Positions 46,199 to 55,408 of a stretch of DNA of 64,000 nt are shown piece after piece (position 1 is the stretch's first letter; each line of letters starts with the position of its first letter). The notes under the pieces were generated by a model. That model worked only from the letters and a program-made list of their open reading frames with translations, ran no database searches and was not told the origin of the DNA. The stretch comes from Actinomycetota bacterium (GTDB taxonomy: Bacteria; Actinomycetota; Acidimicrobiia; Acidimicrobiales; Ilumatobacteraceae), in assembly GCA_005790505.1 (NCBI GenBank), contig SXUP01000007.1, positions 1 through 64,000 of the forward strand. Direction: 5' to 3'. The position numbers and the translations under genes were made by a program.

Positions 46199-47203
46199 CT
46201 ATCCCTTGACGAAGGCTTTAAGCGCAATCATGGCTTCCGCAGGATTTGCCGCGTCAATGCCATCAATCTTGAGGTTCAGTAGGTCCGTGTAGTATGCCGC
46301 ATTTTTTAGCGTTGAATCACTTTCCCAGATCCACAAGATGAAGCCTTCAGCATGAGCGCGAGCAACAAACTCGGCATTAAGTTCAAATTTCACGGCAGGT
46401 TCTTCAGTCGGAATCTGCAAGATGCGCATGCCGTGCGGGATAGGAACTTTGTTGATGAACCAATTCACGAGGTTGGCGCGACCAGGTGAGAGTTCGACGG
46501 TTGGAGCAATCTTGCGAAATTCATCGATAACTAGGTCGTCAAACGATGTGACCACGGCCCGTTCATTTGCACCAAGCTCATCCAAAATGCGGGCCAATTC
46601 TTTGGCAGCGGGCACGGCGGCAGGAAAGACATCTTTGATCTCAATATTGAGCATGTATTGAGGGTATTTTGTGGCGATATCAATAAATCTGGGGATAATA
46701 AAATCCTCCGGCGTGTATGAGGGCGGAGGCGTTACTTTTCCGGTGCGAATACCACGAAAGATGTATTCAGACTCCTGCTTGTCCTTGCAGGTGCAATCCT
46801 TCGTGAACCAGTAAGCGTTGTCTAGGGCCAAAATTTGGTCGTAGGTCATGTCAATCACGTTTCCTGTGCCGTCGGTTCCGCCATCAACGTTGAGGTCGTG
46901 TTGCACCACCAATACGCCATCTTTGGTGAGCAGTACATCTAAGTCCAAGATGTCAACACCATCTTTAGTTGCTTCTGCGTAGCCGTACGGCGTCGAATGG
47001 GGGCGAAGTTGCTCTCCTGAAGCGTGCGCCATAATCACTGGGCGACCAAGAGCCAGATTTTCTGCCACAGTGGTTGCCTCGGGACCCTCTACAGTCGCCG
47101 GCAAACTTGCAGTCGAGTCTGTGTCAGATTTGGAACTCATAGATCCTTCGTTGCACGCAGACAAGAGAACTAGCGTGATTACTGTAAGGGCTACTTTTTT
47201 CAT
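46199..47203 (-). CDS. GDPD-like lipoprotein with altered catalytic motif
   Basis: A 334-residue lipoprotein (signal peptide MKKVALTVITLVLLSAC, lipid Cys17) with a glycerophosphodiester phosphodiesterase TIM barrel. The barrel start reads IMAHASGE instead of AHRG, PENT is replaced by PHST, and the metal motif is DLDVLLTKDG followed by VVQHD. Ca-ligand acids and the second His remain, but the conserved Arg and the first Glu do not. It begins 4 bases after the P450 stop and is likely cotranscribed. A changed substrate or reduced phosphodiesterase activity is possible. Confidence 0.85.
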   Translation of the reverse strand: MKKVALTVITLVLLSACNEGSMSSKSDTDSTASLPATVEGPEATTVAENLALGRPVIMAHASGEQLRPHSTPYGYAEATKDGVDILDLDVLLTKDGVLVVQHDLNVDGGTDGTGNVIDMTYDQILALDNAYWFTKDCTCKDKQESEYIFRGIRTGKVTPPPSYTPEDFIIPRFIDIATKYPQYMLNIEIKDVFPAAVPAAKELARILDELGANERAVVTSFDDLVIDEFRKIAPTVELSPGRANLVNWFINKVPIPHGMRILQIPTEEPAVKFELNAEFVARAHAEGFILWIWESDSTLKNAAYYTDLLNLKIDGIDAANPAEAMIALKAFVKG

Positions 47204-47207
47204 ACTT

Positions 47208-48431
47208 TTAGTGTCCTGGCGTGAAACTGATGGGTAATTTTTCTGGTCCGAATATAGCGGCGGTACCGGCTTTGTAAACGATGTCTCCGGCCACGGCCAA
47301 ATTAGGAAGACGACGAGACAAAATGATTAGTGCTTCTTGTAGTTCGGCGCGCGCAAGGGAGGCGCCGAGGCAGTAGTGGACGCCAGAACCAAAGGTGAGT
47401 TGGGGTTGGCCGACGGGTTCACGGGTGATGTCAAAGTTGTTTGGTTCTGGAAAGACAGAGCCATCAAAATTAGATGTCCCGAGGCTGGGCATCACAAGAG
47501 TGCCTTTTGGAAATAAAACATCTTTATATTCGATGTCTTCAGTGGCATAGCGACCCGTTCCGCGAACTGCACCGAAATAGCGCATGCATTCCTCAACAGC
47601 ACGGGGGGCCATTTCTGGGTGGTCGGCCAAAAGTTTCCACTGTTCAGGATGTTCAGCGAACAAGATGAGAGCCAAACCAAGTTGATTGCGGGTGGTGTCG
47701 GTGCCGCCAATTATTACAGCTCCGACCATGGTTACAAGTTCTTGCGTATTGAGTTTGTCGCCCTGCTCTTCGGCGGTAATTAAATCAGTTATCAGATCGT
47801 CGGCCGGAACATTGCGCCGCGCGGCAATCAAATCCTGCACGTATTCGCTGAGGTCGTCTTGGGCTTTCATGATCAGTGGGGCATCGCGATTGAGATTGCC
47901 ATCAAATACTTTCAAAATGTCGGCAGCCACCCTGCTAAATAGTTTCCAGTCTTTTTTTGGGGCCCCAAGTAATTCACAGATGATCGGGATCGGATACGGC
48001 TCACAGACTGCCGACACAAAGTCAGCCTTGCCAATCGGAGCAATCGGGTCAACTAGAGAATTGAGGACATCGCGCATCACTGGGCGCAATCGGTCGGCAA
48101 CACGCGGATTGAAGGCAGGTGCTACAAGTCGGCGTAGACGCACGTGCTCTGGACCATCGGATGAAAGTATCGAGTTTTGACGTGGTCGATTGTTGTATTC
48201 GACATTATCTGTGGGTTGTGACTGCGATATGAAACCAACAGCGCTGAACCACCGCTTGTCACGCAAAACAGCAACCACATCCTCATATTTTAGAACCGAG
48301 TAACCGAAGGCATTTTTTGCCAGCCAATTGTCTTTGGCAAGATTACGCAGAGTCTCGATGCGGTGATCGCGCTCTTCTTCGCCAAATAGCGGCAGAACGG
48401 GCAAATCAAGGGAATCAACAGAAACGGGCAT
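47208..48431 (-). CDS. Cytochrome P450
   Basis: A 407-residue soluble bacterial P450. The I-helix oxygen-binding motif is GGTDTT, the ExxR motif is EECMR, and the heme-binding loop is FGSGVHYCLGA with thiolate Cys354. Substrate not known; related actinobacterial enzymes hydroxylate terpenes, steroids or fatty acids. No ferredoxin gene is adjacent. TAAGAT lies 7 nt before the ATG (leaderless). First gene of a two-gene operon with the GDPD-like lipoprotein. Confidence 0.93.
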   Translation of the reverse strand: MPVSVDSLDLPVLPLFGEEERDHRIETLRNLAKDNWLAKNAFGYSVLKYEDVVAVLRDKRWFSAVGFISQSQPTDNVEYNNRPRQNSILSSDGPEHVRLRRLVAPAFNPRVADRLRPVMRDVLNSLVDPIAPIGKADFVSAVCEPYPIPIICELLGAPKKDWKLFSRVAADILKVFDGNLNRDAPLIMKAQDDLSEYVQDLIAARRNVPADDLITDLITAEEQGDKLNTQELVTMVGAVIIGGTDTTRNQLGLALILFAEHPEQWKLLADHPEMAPRAVEECMRYFGAVRGTGRYATEDIEYKDVLFPKGTLVMPSLGTSNFDGSVFPEPNNFDITREPVGQPQLTFGSGVHYCLGASLARAELQEALIILSRRLPNLAVAGDIVYKAGTAAIFGPEKLPISFTPGH

Positions 48432-48505
48432 AGTGCGAATCTTAGTGGTGGCAAGGCATTAAATCGGTGTTGTGTGGGTGGTTCAAAATGTGACAACCTG
48501 AAGAG

Positions 48506-49933
48506 ATGCGTTCATTTCAAAACTTTGTCAACGGGTCGCTGGCTGATTCTGCCGACGGCAAGACTTCCCCGATCATTAATCCCGTCACCGGTGAGCAGTA
48601 TGCAACTGCTGCACTTAGCGGGGCAGTTGATATTGACGCGGCAATGTCTGCTGCGGCAGGTGCCTTTGAATCATGGAGAAACACCACTCCATCGGAGCGA
48701 TCGTTGGCGATCTACCGAATTGCCGACGCAATCGAAAGTCGCGCCGAAGAAATGATTGCCCGCGAAGTAGAAAACACCGGCAAGCCAACAGCGATGACAA
48801 GGTCAGAAGAAATTCCACCAATGATCGACCAGATTCGCTTCTTTGCAGGTGCTGCTCGCATGCTTGAAGGCAAAAGTGCCGGTGAGTACATGCGCAATAT
48901 GACTTCATTTGTGCGCCGCGAACCAATTGGTGTGTGCGCGCAGGTAGCGCCCTGGAATTATCCGATGATGATGGCGGTCTGGAAATTCGCCCCAGCAATT
49001 GCCGCGGGTAACACTGTCGTCCTAAAACCATCAGACACCACTCCAGCGACGACGACACTGCTGGCAGAAATCGCAGCAGAGTTTTTGCCCCCCGGCGTGT
49101 TCAATGTGGTCTGTGGTGACAGGGAAACTGGTAAAGCAATGGTGTTGCACGATACTCCGTCAATGGTTTCTGTTACAGGGTCTGTGCGTGCTGGCATGGA
49201 GGTCGCCGAGGCAGCATCACGTTCGCTAAAGCGTGTTCATCTAGAACTGGGAGGCAAAGCGCCAGTCATCGTGTTTGATGATGCAGATATTGAAGCGGCA
49301 GTTGCAGGAATAAGTGGTGCTGGGTTCTTCAATGCAGGTCAAGACTGCACAGCGGCAACGCGTGTTTTGGTGGGACCGCGAGCATATGCAGATTTTGTCG
49401 CTGCGCTGGCCGAGCAAGCCAAGGCAACGCGCACAGGAAAGCCAGACGATGAGGATGTGCTGTTCGGACCAGTCAATAACCAAAATCAACTTGCCCATGT
49501 ATCGGGCTTCATTGATCGCGCTCCAAAGCATGCTCGAATTGTGGCTGGAGGTTCAAGATTTGGGTCGACAGGGTATTTCTTTGAGCCAACAGTCGTGGCA
49601 GATTTGAAGCAAAATGACGAGATGATTCAGCGTGAAATATTTGGACCAGTGATTACGGTGCAGCAGTTCACCGACGAAGAAGAGGCTCTATCATGGGCCA
49701 ACGGAGTCGAATACGGGCTTGCCTCATCGGTTTGGACACGTAATTTTGGTCGGGCAATGCGGATGGCCAAGCACCTGGACTTCGGGTGCGTTTGGATCAA
49801 CACGCACATTCCCATCGTGGCCGAGATGCCTCACGGAGGATATAAAAAATCTGGCTACGGCAAAGATCTGTCGTCTTACGCTTTTGATGACTACACCCGC
49901 ATTAAGCATGTGATGGCCAACCTTGACAGTTGA
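48506..49933 (+). CDS. Aldehyde dehydrogenase, aminobutyraldehyde/betaine-aldehyde type
   Basis: A 475-residue NAD(P)-dependent aldehyde dehydrogenase with catalytic Glu247 (LELGGK) and Cys281 (GQDCTAATR), and the cofactor segments APWNYPMMM and VTGSVRAG. Overall it resembles gamma-aminobutyraldehyde dehydrogenases (PatD/PuuC-like), which oxidise the aldehyde made from putrescine to GABA. A polyamine-type ABC transporter follows in the same direction, supporting that role. The ribosome site is GAAGAG directly before the ATG. Confidence 0.88.
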   Translation: MRSFQNFVNGSLADSADGKTSPIINPVTGEQYATAALSGAVDIDAAMSAAAGAFESWRNTTPSERSLAIYRIADAIESRAEEMIAREVENTGKPTAMTRSEEIPPMIDQIRFFAGAARMLEGKSAGEYMRNMTSFVRREPIGVCAQVAPWNYPMMMAVWKFAPAIAAGNTVVLKPSDTTPATTTLLAEIAAEFLPPGVFNVVCGDRETGKAMVLHDTPSMVSVTGSVRAGMEVAEAASRSLKRVHLELGGKAPVIVFDDADIEAAVAGISGAGFFNAGQDCTAATRVLVGPRAYADFVAALAEQAKATRTGKPDDEDVLFGPVNNQNQLAHVSGFIDRAPKHARIVAGGSRFGSTGYFFEPTVVADLKQNDEMIQREIFGPVITVQQFTDEEEALSWANGVEYGLASSVWTRNFGRAMRMAKHLDFGCVWINTHIPIVAEMPHGGYKKSGYGKDLSSYAFDDYTRIKHVMANLDS

Positions 49934-50016
49934 CCACGGCGGGAATGTTGCAATCAAAAACTCCAGCAGTGCGAGTGTCTAGTATTAGCCAATTGTAATC
50001 TTTCAAGGGGGGGTGA

Positions 50017-51126
50017 ATGAATAGCGAAAGAGGTTCGGTCGAACTCGTTGGCGTGACTAAGAAATACGGCTCCGTTGTCGCCGTTGACTCCCTTGATTTA
50101 GTAGTTCAGCCTGGCGAGTTTTTGTCATTGCTGGGACCCAGCGGTTGTGGCAAGACCACCACACTTCGAATGCTTGCCGGATTCGAGCAGCCGGACTCTG
50201 GTTATATTCGAATAAGCGGAGTCGAAGTTCAAGGAGTAGCCCCATACAAACGGGATGTCAACACGGTCTTTCAGCATTATGCACTTTTTCCGCACATGAC
50301 CGTGGCTGAAAATGTGGCTTACGGTTTACGACAGCGCGGTGTAAATAAATCTGAAACTGCGGCTCGTGTCTTTGAAGCCCTTGATATGGTTCAGATGACA
50401 AAGTTGGCGGATCGCAAGCCCCGTCAGATGTCTGGTGGCCAGCAACAACGTGTTGCAGTCGCTCGTGCACTTGTAAATCGGCCAAGTGTGCTGCTTCTTG
50501 ACGAACCACTCGGTGCGCTGGATCGCAAATTACGCGAGGAAATGCAAATTGAATTGAAGCTCCTGCAGAGTCATCTAGGAATCACATTCGTGTTCGTGAC
50601 CCACGATCAAGAAGAAGCAATGAGTATGAGTAATCGAATTGCCATCATGCTGGACGGACATATTGAACAACTAGGTGACCCAGAGACCGTGTATGAGCAC
50701 CCCGCCTCTGCCTTCGTGGCCGGCTTCATTGGGCGAAATAACTTCTGGCAGGGAATTGCGACTGCCGATGGCGCCCTTGCCCAAGATGGAACCGTTTTTG
50801 TGGCCACGCGCCCAGAAGAAGTTGTGCCCGCTGGTCATGCTGCTTTGGCCGCGGTTCGGCCTGAATGTGTGAACCTTTCCGTGGATAAGCCCGCAGGGAC
50901 CACAAACTGTGTGGTTGCTCGCGTAGCGGGCGTCTCACACTTTGGCGATGTTTTGCAGTATGTGGTCACTGCTGGCGATAGAGACTTATTGGTGTTGACG
51001 CCCCGAACCAAGGCAGTTCGCCATCAAATGGGTGATGAGGTGTGGTGCAGTTGGTCGGCTGACGATGTTTATTTTTTCTCTGCCAGACAAGCTGAAGTCG
51101 TATTAGCCGAGTCAAATAGTGACTAA
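50017..51126 (+). CDS. potA: Polyamine-type ABC transporter ATP-binding protein
   Basis: A 369-residue ATPase: Walker A GPSGCGKTT, signature MSGGQQQRVAVARAL, Walker B VLLLDEPLGALD, H-loop FVTHDQEEA, and a C-terminal TOBE domain, as in PotA/FbpC-type importers. The ribosome site AAGGGGGGG contains seven G in a row (50007-50013), ending 3 bases before the ATG. It precedes potD and the permease gene. Confidence 0.92.
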   Translation: MNSERGSVELVGVTKKYGSVVAVDSLDLVVQPGEFLSLLGPSGCGKTTTLRMLAGFEQPDSGYIRISGVEVQGVAPYKRDVNTVFQHYALFPHMTVAENVAYGLRQRGVNKSETAARVFEALDMVQMTKLADRKPRQMSGGQQQRVAVARALVNRPSVLLLDEPLGALDRKLREEMQIELKLLQSHLGITFVFVTHDQEEAMSMSNRIAIMLDGHIEQLGDPETVYEHPASAFVAGFIGRNNFWQGIATADGALAQDGTVFVATRPEEVVPAGHAALAAVRPECVNLSVDKPAGTTNCVVARVAGVSHFGDVLQYVVTAGDRDLLVLTPRTKAVRHQMGDEVWCSWSADDVYFFSARQAEVVLAESNSD

Positions 51127-51209
51127 TCTAACCTTGTGGCGGAATTTGAAGTTGCCTTGTCCTCTTCTGTCCTCCGATAGTGTGAGACCAATTTAAAAGG
51201 AGAGAAATA

Positions 51210-52454
51210 GTGAGCAAAGAACTTAGAATTTTGGCCCCGGAAAGTTTTCGTGATGCGCTTTCCCGTCGCGCATTTTTAAAAGTTGGTACGGTCGCCGCAG
51301 GTCTTGCAGTAGTTGTCGTGGCTTGCGGTGGGTCCGATAGCCCATCTTCTCCGACCGACACAACGGGCGCATCGGACACAACTACACCACCAAGCGGCTT
51401 GGCCTCAGGCGACTGGAGTCGTGTCATAAATAAATCCAGTGGAACTCTTGCTATGTACACATGGGGCGACTATGACGATCCAGAACTAGTAGGAGTCCTG
51501 GCAGAAAAGACTCTCGGTGTGACGATGAAAGTCGACTACTACGCGAGCAACGAAGACCTCATCACAAAACTCTCAACGGCTGGTGGAAGTAGTGGGTTTG
51601 ACATTGTCGTACCAACTGGGCCATATATTCCCCAAATGATCGAAAAAGATTTGATTCAAAAGTTTGACAAGTCACTGTTGCCAAACATTGTCAATGTTGA
51701 TCCGTTGTATTTGGCTCAAGCATGGGATCCAGGTAACGACTATTCGGTGTGCAAGAACTGGGGAAGCACTGGCTTCTTTTATGACACAACAAAAATTTCT
51801 CGAGAATTGACATCGTGGCAAGATTTCATAGATGTGTGCATGGGGGAAGCGAGTGGACAATGCGCCGTCATTGATGCAGCGCCAAACGTTGCCGGAATGT
51901 ATTTCTGGTCGAAGGGAATTGACTGGAACACTGAAGATGCCGCCGACCTTGATGCATACGAAAAGTTCATAGTTGATGAATTCGCCACACATATCAAAGC
52001 TTTTGATAGTTATCCGAGCACAAAATTGGCCGAAGGCGCCTACAGCATTGCAATGGCGTGGAACGGTGATGCGCGTCAGGCTTATGTGCGAATCAAAGAA
52101 GCCGGCGGCACGCCAGAGAATTGGAAATGGGTCTTGGGAACACCGGACACGGAACTTTGGATGGACAACTTCTGTATTGCCCAAGGCGCACCAAACGTTG
52201 AAGCTGCACATGCCTGGATCAATTGGATTTTGATGCCAGAAGAATCAGTAAAAGACTTGCAATATCACGGCTACAACACGGGAATGAAGACGATGGGCAC
52301 GCTCATTGCAGAAATTGCGCCAGATTTAGAAAAAGGTGACATGATTTTCTTCAAAGATGAAGAAGTAAAGACGATGCATACTCAAGTCCTGAACACGTCT
52401 ATAGATCGCCTCGTAGATATTTTGAATAAGGTCAAGGCCAAGGCCGGAGGCTGA
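51210..52454 (+). CDS. potD: Polyamine-type ABC transporter substrate-binding lipoprotein
   Basis: A 414-residue PotD/PotF-like binding protein. The N-terminus has a twin-arginine-like SRRAFLK (R19, R20) and a lipobox with Cys39, then a Ser/Thr/Pro linker. The mature part starts GTLAMYTWGDYDDPEL and has GFDIVVPTG, WGSTGFFYDT and SIAMAWNGDARQA, all typical of spermidine/putrescine receptors. GTG start with a strong ribosome site AAAGGAG. The 83-base gap after potA may hold its own promoter (TAGTGT near 51173-51178). Confidence 0.92.
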   Translation: MSKELRILAPESFRDALSRRAFLKVGTVAAGLAVVVVACGGSDSPSSPTDTTGASDTTTPPSGLASGDWSRVINKSSGTLAMYTWGDYDDPELVGVLAEKTLGVTMKVDYYASNEDLITKLSTAGGSSGFDIVVPTGPYIPQMIEKDLIQKFDKSLLPNIVNVDPLYLAQAWDPGNDYSVCKNWGSTGFFYDTTKISRELTSWQDFIDVCMGEASGQCAVIDAAPNVAGMYFWSKGIDWNTEDAADLDAYEKFIVDEFATHIKAFDSYPSTKLAEGAYSIAMAWNGDARQAYVRIKEAGGTPENWKWVLGTPDTELWMDNFCIAQGAPNVEAAHAWINWILMPEESVKDLQYHGYNTGMKTMGTLIAEIAPDLEKGDMIFFKDEEVKTMHTQVLNTSIDRLVDILNKVKAKAGG

Positions 52455-52460
52455 GCGCAG

Positions 52461-54494
52461 GTGACGGTTACGGTTCATTCGTATCCACAAAAGAGGTTGC
52501 GGGCCCCCCGATATCTGCTCGCCCTTCCAGCAATAATTTGGTACTCGGTATTTTTCGTTGTACCGATAGGTTTTATCCTGCTTTATTCATTTGGAGCTAA
52601 AGATGCAAGCAGACTGATTCCTGTTGATCTAGGAAGTCTTTCCACTGCAAATTACTCAAATGTCTTCGACGACACGTTTTTTCGGACGTTCAAAGCCACG
52701 TTGCGAATCGCAACAGTGGCGACGGCGATGTGTTTTTTTATTGGATTGCCTGTGGCGTATTTCGCCGCCTTCAAGGTGGCTGAGCGCTGGAAAGCAATCC
52801 TATTGGCACTTGTGGTGGTACCGAGCTTCACAAGTTTTTTGATCAGAACTGTTGCGTGGCGAATTCCACTTGCACCTAACGGCACATTTTCTCGTTGGCT
52901 CAACGACCTCGGCTGGATTGGCAATAACGGAATTCAAATCCTTGAAACACAGATGGCAGTTCAAATTGCGATTGTCTACAACTATCTGGGATTTATGATT
53001 TTGCCGCTGTACGTGGCTCTGGATCGGATCGATGTTCGAATGCGCGAAGCTGGAAAAGATCTTGGTGCGGGTCGTTTGGCCACTTTTTGCACGATTACCT
53101 TGCCGCTTGCAGGGCCCGGAATAATCGCAGGTGTTTTGTTGACATTTATTCCAATGTGTGGCGACTATGTAACCGCCACGGTGCTGGGTGGTGCCAAGGG
53201 AAACATGATCGGATCCATGATCGCATCGCAATTTACGAGTGCACAAAATTGGCCACTCGGAGCCGCAATGGCCGTGCTGATGATTGGGGCAGTGTTGGCT
53301 TCTTTGACGGTAGGGGCACTCATATTGTGGGTGTTCCCCGGAGGAGTTCGATTGCTGCGCCCCCTCATTGACAAAGTTCGTCGCACTATGCGGGCACGAT
53401 CTGTTGGGCGAGAACAGGTTTCACGCACAATCAGCATCGGAAAATTTGAGGCGTTTCACATAGTCTTGGCGGTTTGGACTGCTTTGGTGCTGTTGTTTTT
53501 GTTCGTTCCCATTTTTTTGGTTGTACTGCATTCATTTAATAGTGGTAGTTCTTTCACCATTTGGGCAGGGTCAACGACATTCAAGTGGTGGGATGAACTT
53601 TTTGCTGGCTCGATTGTTTGGGCGGTTCTCGTCAGATTTGTCGTTGTCGTAGTGATCGGCTTATTTCTTCGTCGGATATTGGCTGCTCGATCATCTGTGA
53701 ACAAGCGAACTCTTAATTGGTTTGGGCCGGGTGCATTTATTCTGGCCGTGATCTTGAACGGATTTGCCACCGATTGGTATCGCCAGATATTTGACTTTGC
53801 CGGAATCGGGGACTCCATTCGGAATTCATTTATGGCTGCATTCGGCGCAACGGTGATTGCAGTGGTGTTGGGTGGGCTGTCTGGAGTTGCATTGGCTAGG
53901 AGACCAGGTCTTTGGACCAAAATCTTCATGGCCGTGGTGTTCTTGATTTTGGTGACACCAGAAATCATGGATGCCATCGCCCTTGCCACATGGTTTCCGC
54001 GAATACAAGATATTCCCCTACTTGGTATTCCCTTTTCGGATGGTCTTGGTCCATTTAATGGTGGCATCAACAAACTATGGGTCGGCCAATCGCTGTATGC
54101 AAGTGCGGTCGTCACGCTCATCGTGCGGGCGCGACTGGCTGGTTTAGATGAATCTCTTGAAGAGGCTGCTGCAGACCTCGGGGCCACGCCAGCACAGGCA
54201 TTTCGGCAGATTACCCTGCCATTGATTTCAGCGGCCCTTGTCGCTGGCGCGTTGTTGTCTTTCACTTTGTGTCTAGATAATGCGGTGATCTCAACACTTA
54301 TCAGCGAGGCCGGATCAACAACTTTCCCAGTTGCACTTCTTGGGGCAACGCGCAGCACGATTAAGCCGTTCTGGGGAGTAGGGGCGGTGCTCTTGTTCTT
54401 GGTGACGCTGGGGGCGCTGTGGTTTGTTGCTGTTGTGTTGAGGCGTTCGGGCAGTTCCTCAAGTGAGATTGCAGCAACTCTTGCTGGCTCCTAA
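52461..54494 (+). CDS. Fused PotB-PotC permease of a polyamine-type ABC transporter
   Basis: A 677-residue membrane protein joining both permease halves in one chain. The first half (residues about 15-290) is PotB-like with the EAA loop EAGKDLGAGRLATFCTITLP near residue 196. The second half (about 330-670) is PotC-like with SFNSGSSFTIW and EEAAADLGATPAQAFRQITLP near 566. Each EAA loop should dock one PotA. The PotC half has an insertion at about residues 383-448 with one or two extra hydrophobic segments. GTG start, 6 bases after the potD stop. Confidence 0.9.
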   Translation: MTVTVHSYPQKRLRAPRYLLALPAIIWYSVFFVVPIGFILLYSFGAKDASRLIPVDLGSLSTANYSNVFDDTFFRTFKATLRIATVATAMCFFIGLPVAYFAAFKVAERWKAILLALVVVPSFTSFLIRTVAWRIPLAPNGTFSRWLNDLGWIGNNGIQILETQMAVQIAIVYNYLGFMILPLYVALDRIDVRMREAGKDLGAGRLATFCTITLPLAGPGIIAGVLLTFIPMCGDYVTATVLGGAKGNMIGSMIASQFTSAQNWPLGAAMAVLMIGAVLASLTVGALILWVFPGGVRLLRPLIDKVRRTMRARSVGREQVSRTISIGKFEAFHIVLAVWTALVLLFLFVPIFLVVLHSFNSGSSFTIWAGSTTFKWWDELFAGSIVWAVLVRFVVVVVIGLFLRRILAARSSVNKRTLNWFGPGAFILAVILNGFATDWYRQIFDFAGIGDSIRNSFMAAFGATVIAVVLGGLSGVALARRPGLWTKIFMAVVFLILVTPEIMDAIALATWFPRIQDIPLLGIPFSDGLGPFNGGINKLWVGQSLYASAVVTLIVRARLAGLDESLEEAAADLGATPAQAFRQITLPLISAALVAGALLSFTLCLDNAVISTLISEAGSTTFPVALLGATRSTIKPFWGVGAVLLFLVTLGALWFVAVVLRRSGSSSSEIAATLAGS

Positions 54495-54616
54495 ATGCCC
54501 AAGATAAAGAGGGCTATTAGTTAAGAGATTTGACGATCAGTTGCCACTTTTGATCCCATATGGCAATCCAAATGTGGCGCCGCATATGAAAGGTCCCGGA
54601 TTAGTAGGTACTCTCA

Positions 54617-55243
54617 ATGCTCATCGTGGTTACTAAGAATTTTTACGAACTCCTCGGAGTGAATCGCCAAGCATCAAGACGACAAATTCGTGACGCTTAT
54701 CGGACTCTTGCGCGAACCCTGCATCCAGACACCCGTTACTCAGGCGAAGCGAACAGTCCTGCTTACAGTGCAGATGACGCCAACAAGATGGCTCAAGTAA
54801 ATGACGCGTGGTTTGTATTGTCAGACTCGGCTCGAAGGCAAGAATATGATCGTTCCCTTGGTTTTGGGCGCTCGGGTACTGAGCCGCAGGCGGTCGAGTA
54901 TGAGCAGCCAATTTTTTATTCACCATCACCGTTCCCATGGAAAGGCATGCTGGCATTGTTGGTCGCTGGAGTCGTTGCTGTCCTTGTATTTGGTGCCAAT
55001 AGCGAGGCACCAACAAATCAGCCCGATCAATTACTGCAGTCGGGTTCTTGTGTCGTCTTTGACGGACCTGCTGCTGTGTCAGAGGTGTCATGTGCCACCA
55101 AACATGACGCGGTAGTTCGTCAACTAATTGGCTACGACATGACGTGTCCGTCAGACACCGAGTCATTCAGGGATCGTCAAGGCATGGGGACTGCCTGTAT
55201 TGATCGGGTGCAACCGTTGGCAGATCCATCCAACACTGGCTAG
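54617..55243 (+). CDS. Membrane-anchored J-domain protein
   Basis: A 208-residue protein with a J-domain at residues 6-75 (NFYELLGVNRQASRRQIRDAYRTLA by helices, HPD in LHPDTRY), a Pro/Tyr linker, one transmembrane helix at about 112-131 (GMLALLVAGVVAVLVFGAN) and a 75-residue outer domain with four Cys (SCVVFDGPA, SCATKHDAVV, MTCPS, TACIDRV) like other septum-type actinobacterial domains. It presumably recruits DnaK to the membrane. The upstream 122 bases have several short inverted repeats and no clear promoter. Confidence 0.85.
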   Translation: MLIVVTKNFYELLGVNRQASRRQIRDAYRTLARTLHPDTRYSGEANSPAYSADDANKMAQVNDAWFVLSDSARRQEYDRSLGFGRSGTEPQAVEYEQPIFYSPSPFPWKGMLALLVAGVVAVLVFGANSEAPTNQPDQLLQSGSCVVFDGPAAVSEVSCATKHDAVVRQLIGYDMTCPSDTESFRDRQGMGTACIDRVQPLADPSNTG

Positions 55244-55257
55244 CCTGACTAGCCTTG

Positions 55258-55330
55258 GGGCGATTAGCTCAGTCGGAAGAGCGCCACGTTCACATCGTGG
55301 AGGTCATGGGATCGAGGCCCGTATCGCCCA
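55258..55330 (+). tRNA. tRNA-Val (anticodon CAC)
   Basis: A 73-base cloverleaf. Acceptor GGGCGAT/ATCGCCC is fully paired, D arm GCTC/GAGC, anticodon stem CCACG/CGTGG with loop TTCACAT (anticodon CAC, reading GTG). The T-loop reads ATCGAGG, with A at position 54 where elongator tRNAs almost always have T. CCA is not encoded. Confidence 0.92.
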
Positions 55331-55408
55331 CTATCTTGTTTGAGTAAGCACTCATCTCTGATTGTGAACTAACTTGCGAGTTGAAGTTTCACTAACAAGG
55401 GGATGCTG

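Noticed and set aside
53456-54358. 300-codon minus-strand open frame opposite the permease gene
   Set aside because: It mirrors the membrane-protein codons and has no family features; the sense gene is certain.
54495-54616. Cluster of CATATG and TTGCCA/TGGCAA inverted repeats before the J-protein gene
   Set aside because: Stems are short (5-6 pairs) with long loops and no T-run, so no defined element could be supported.
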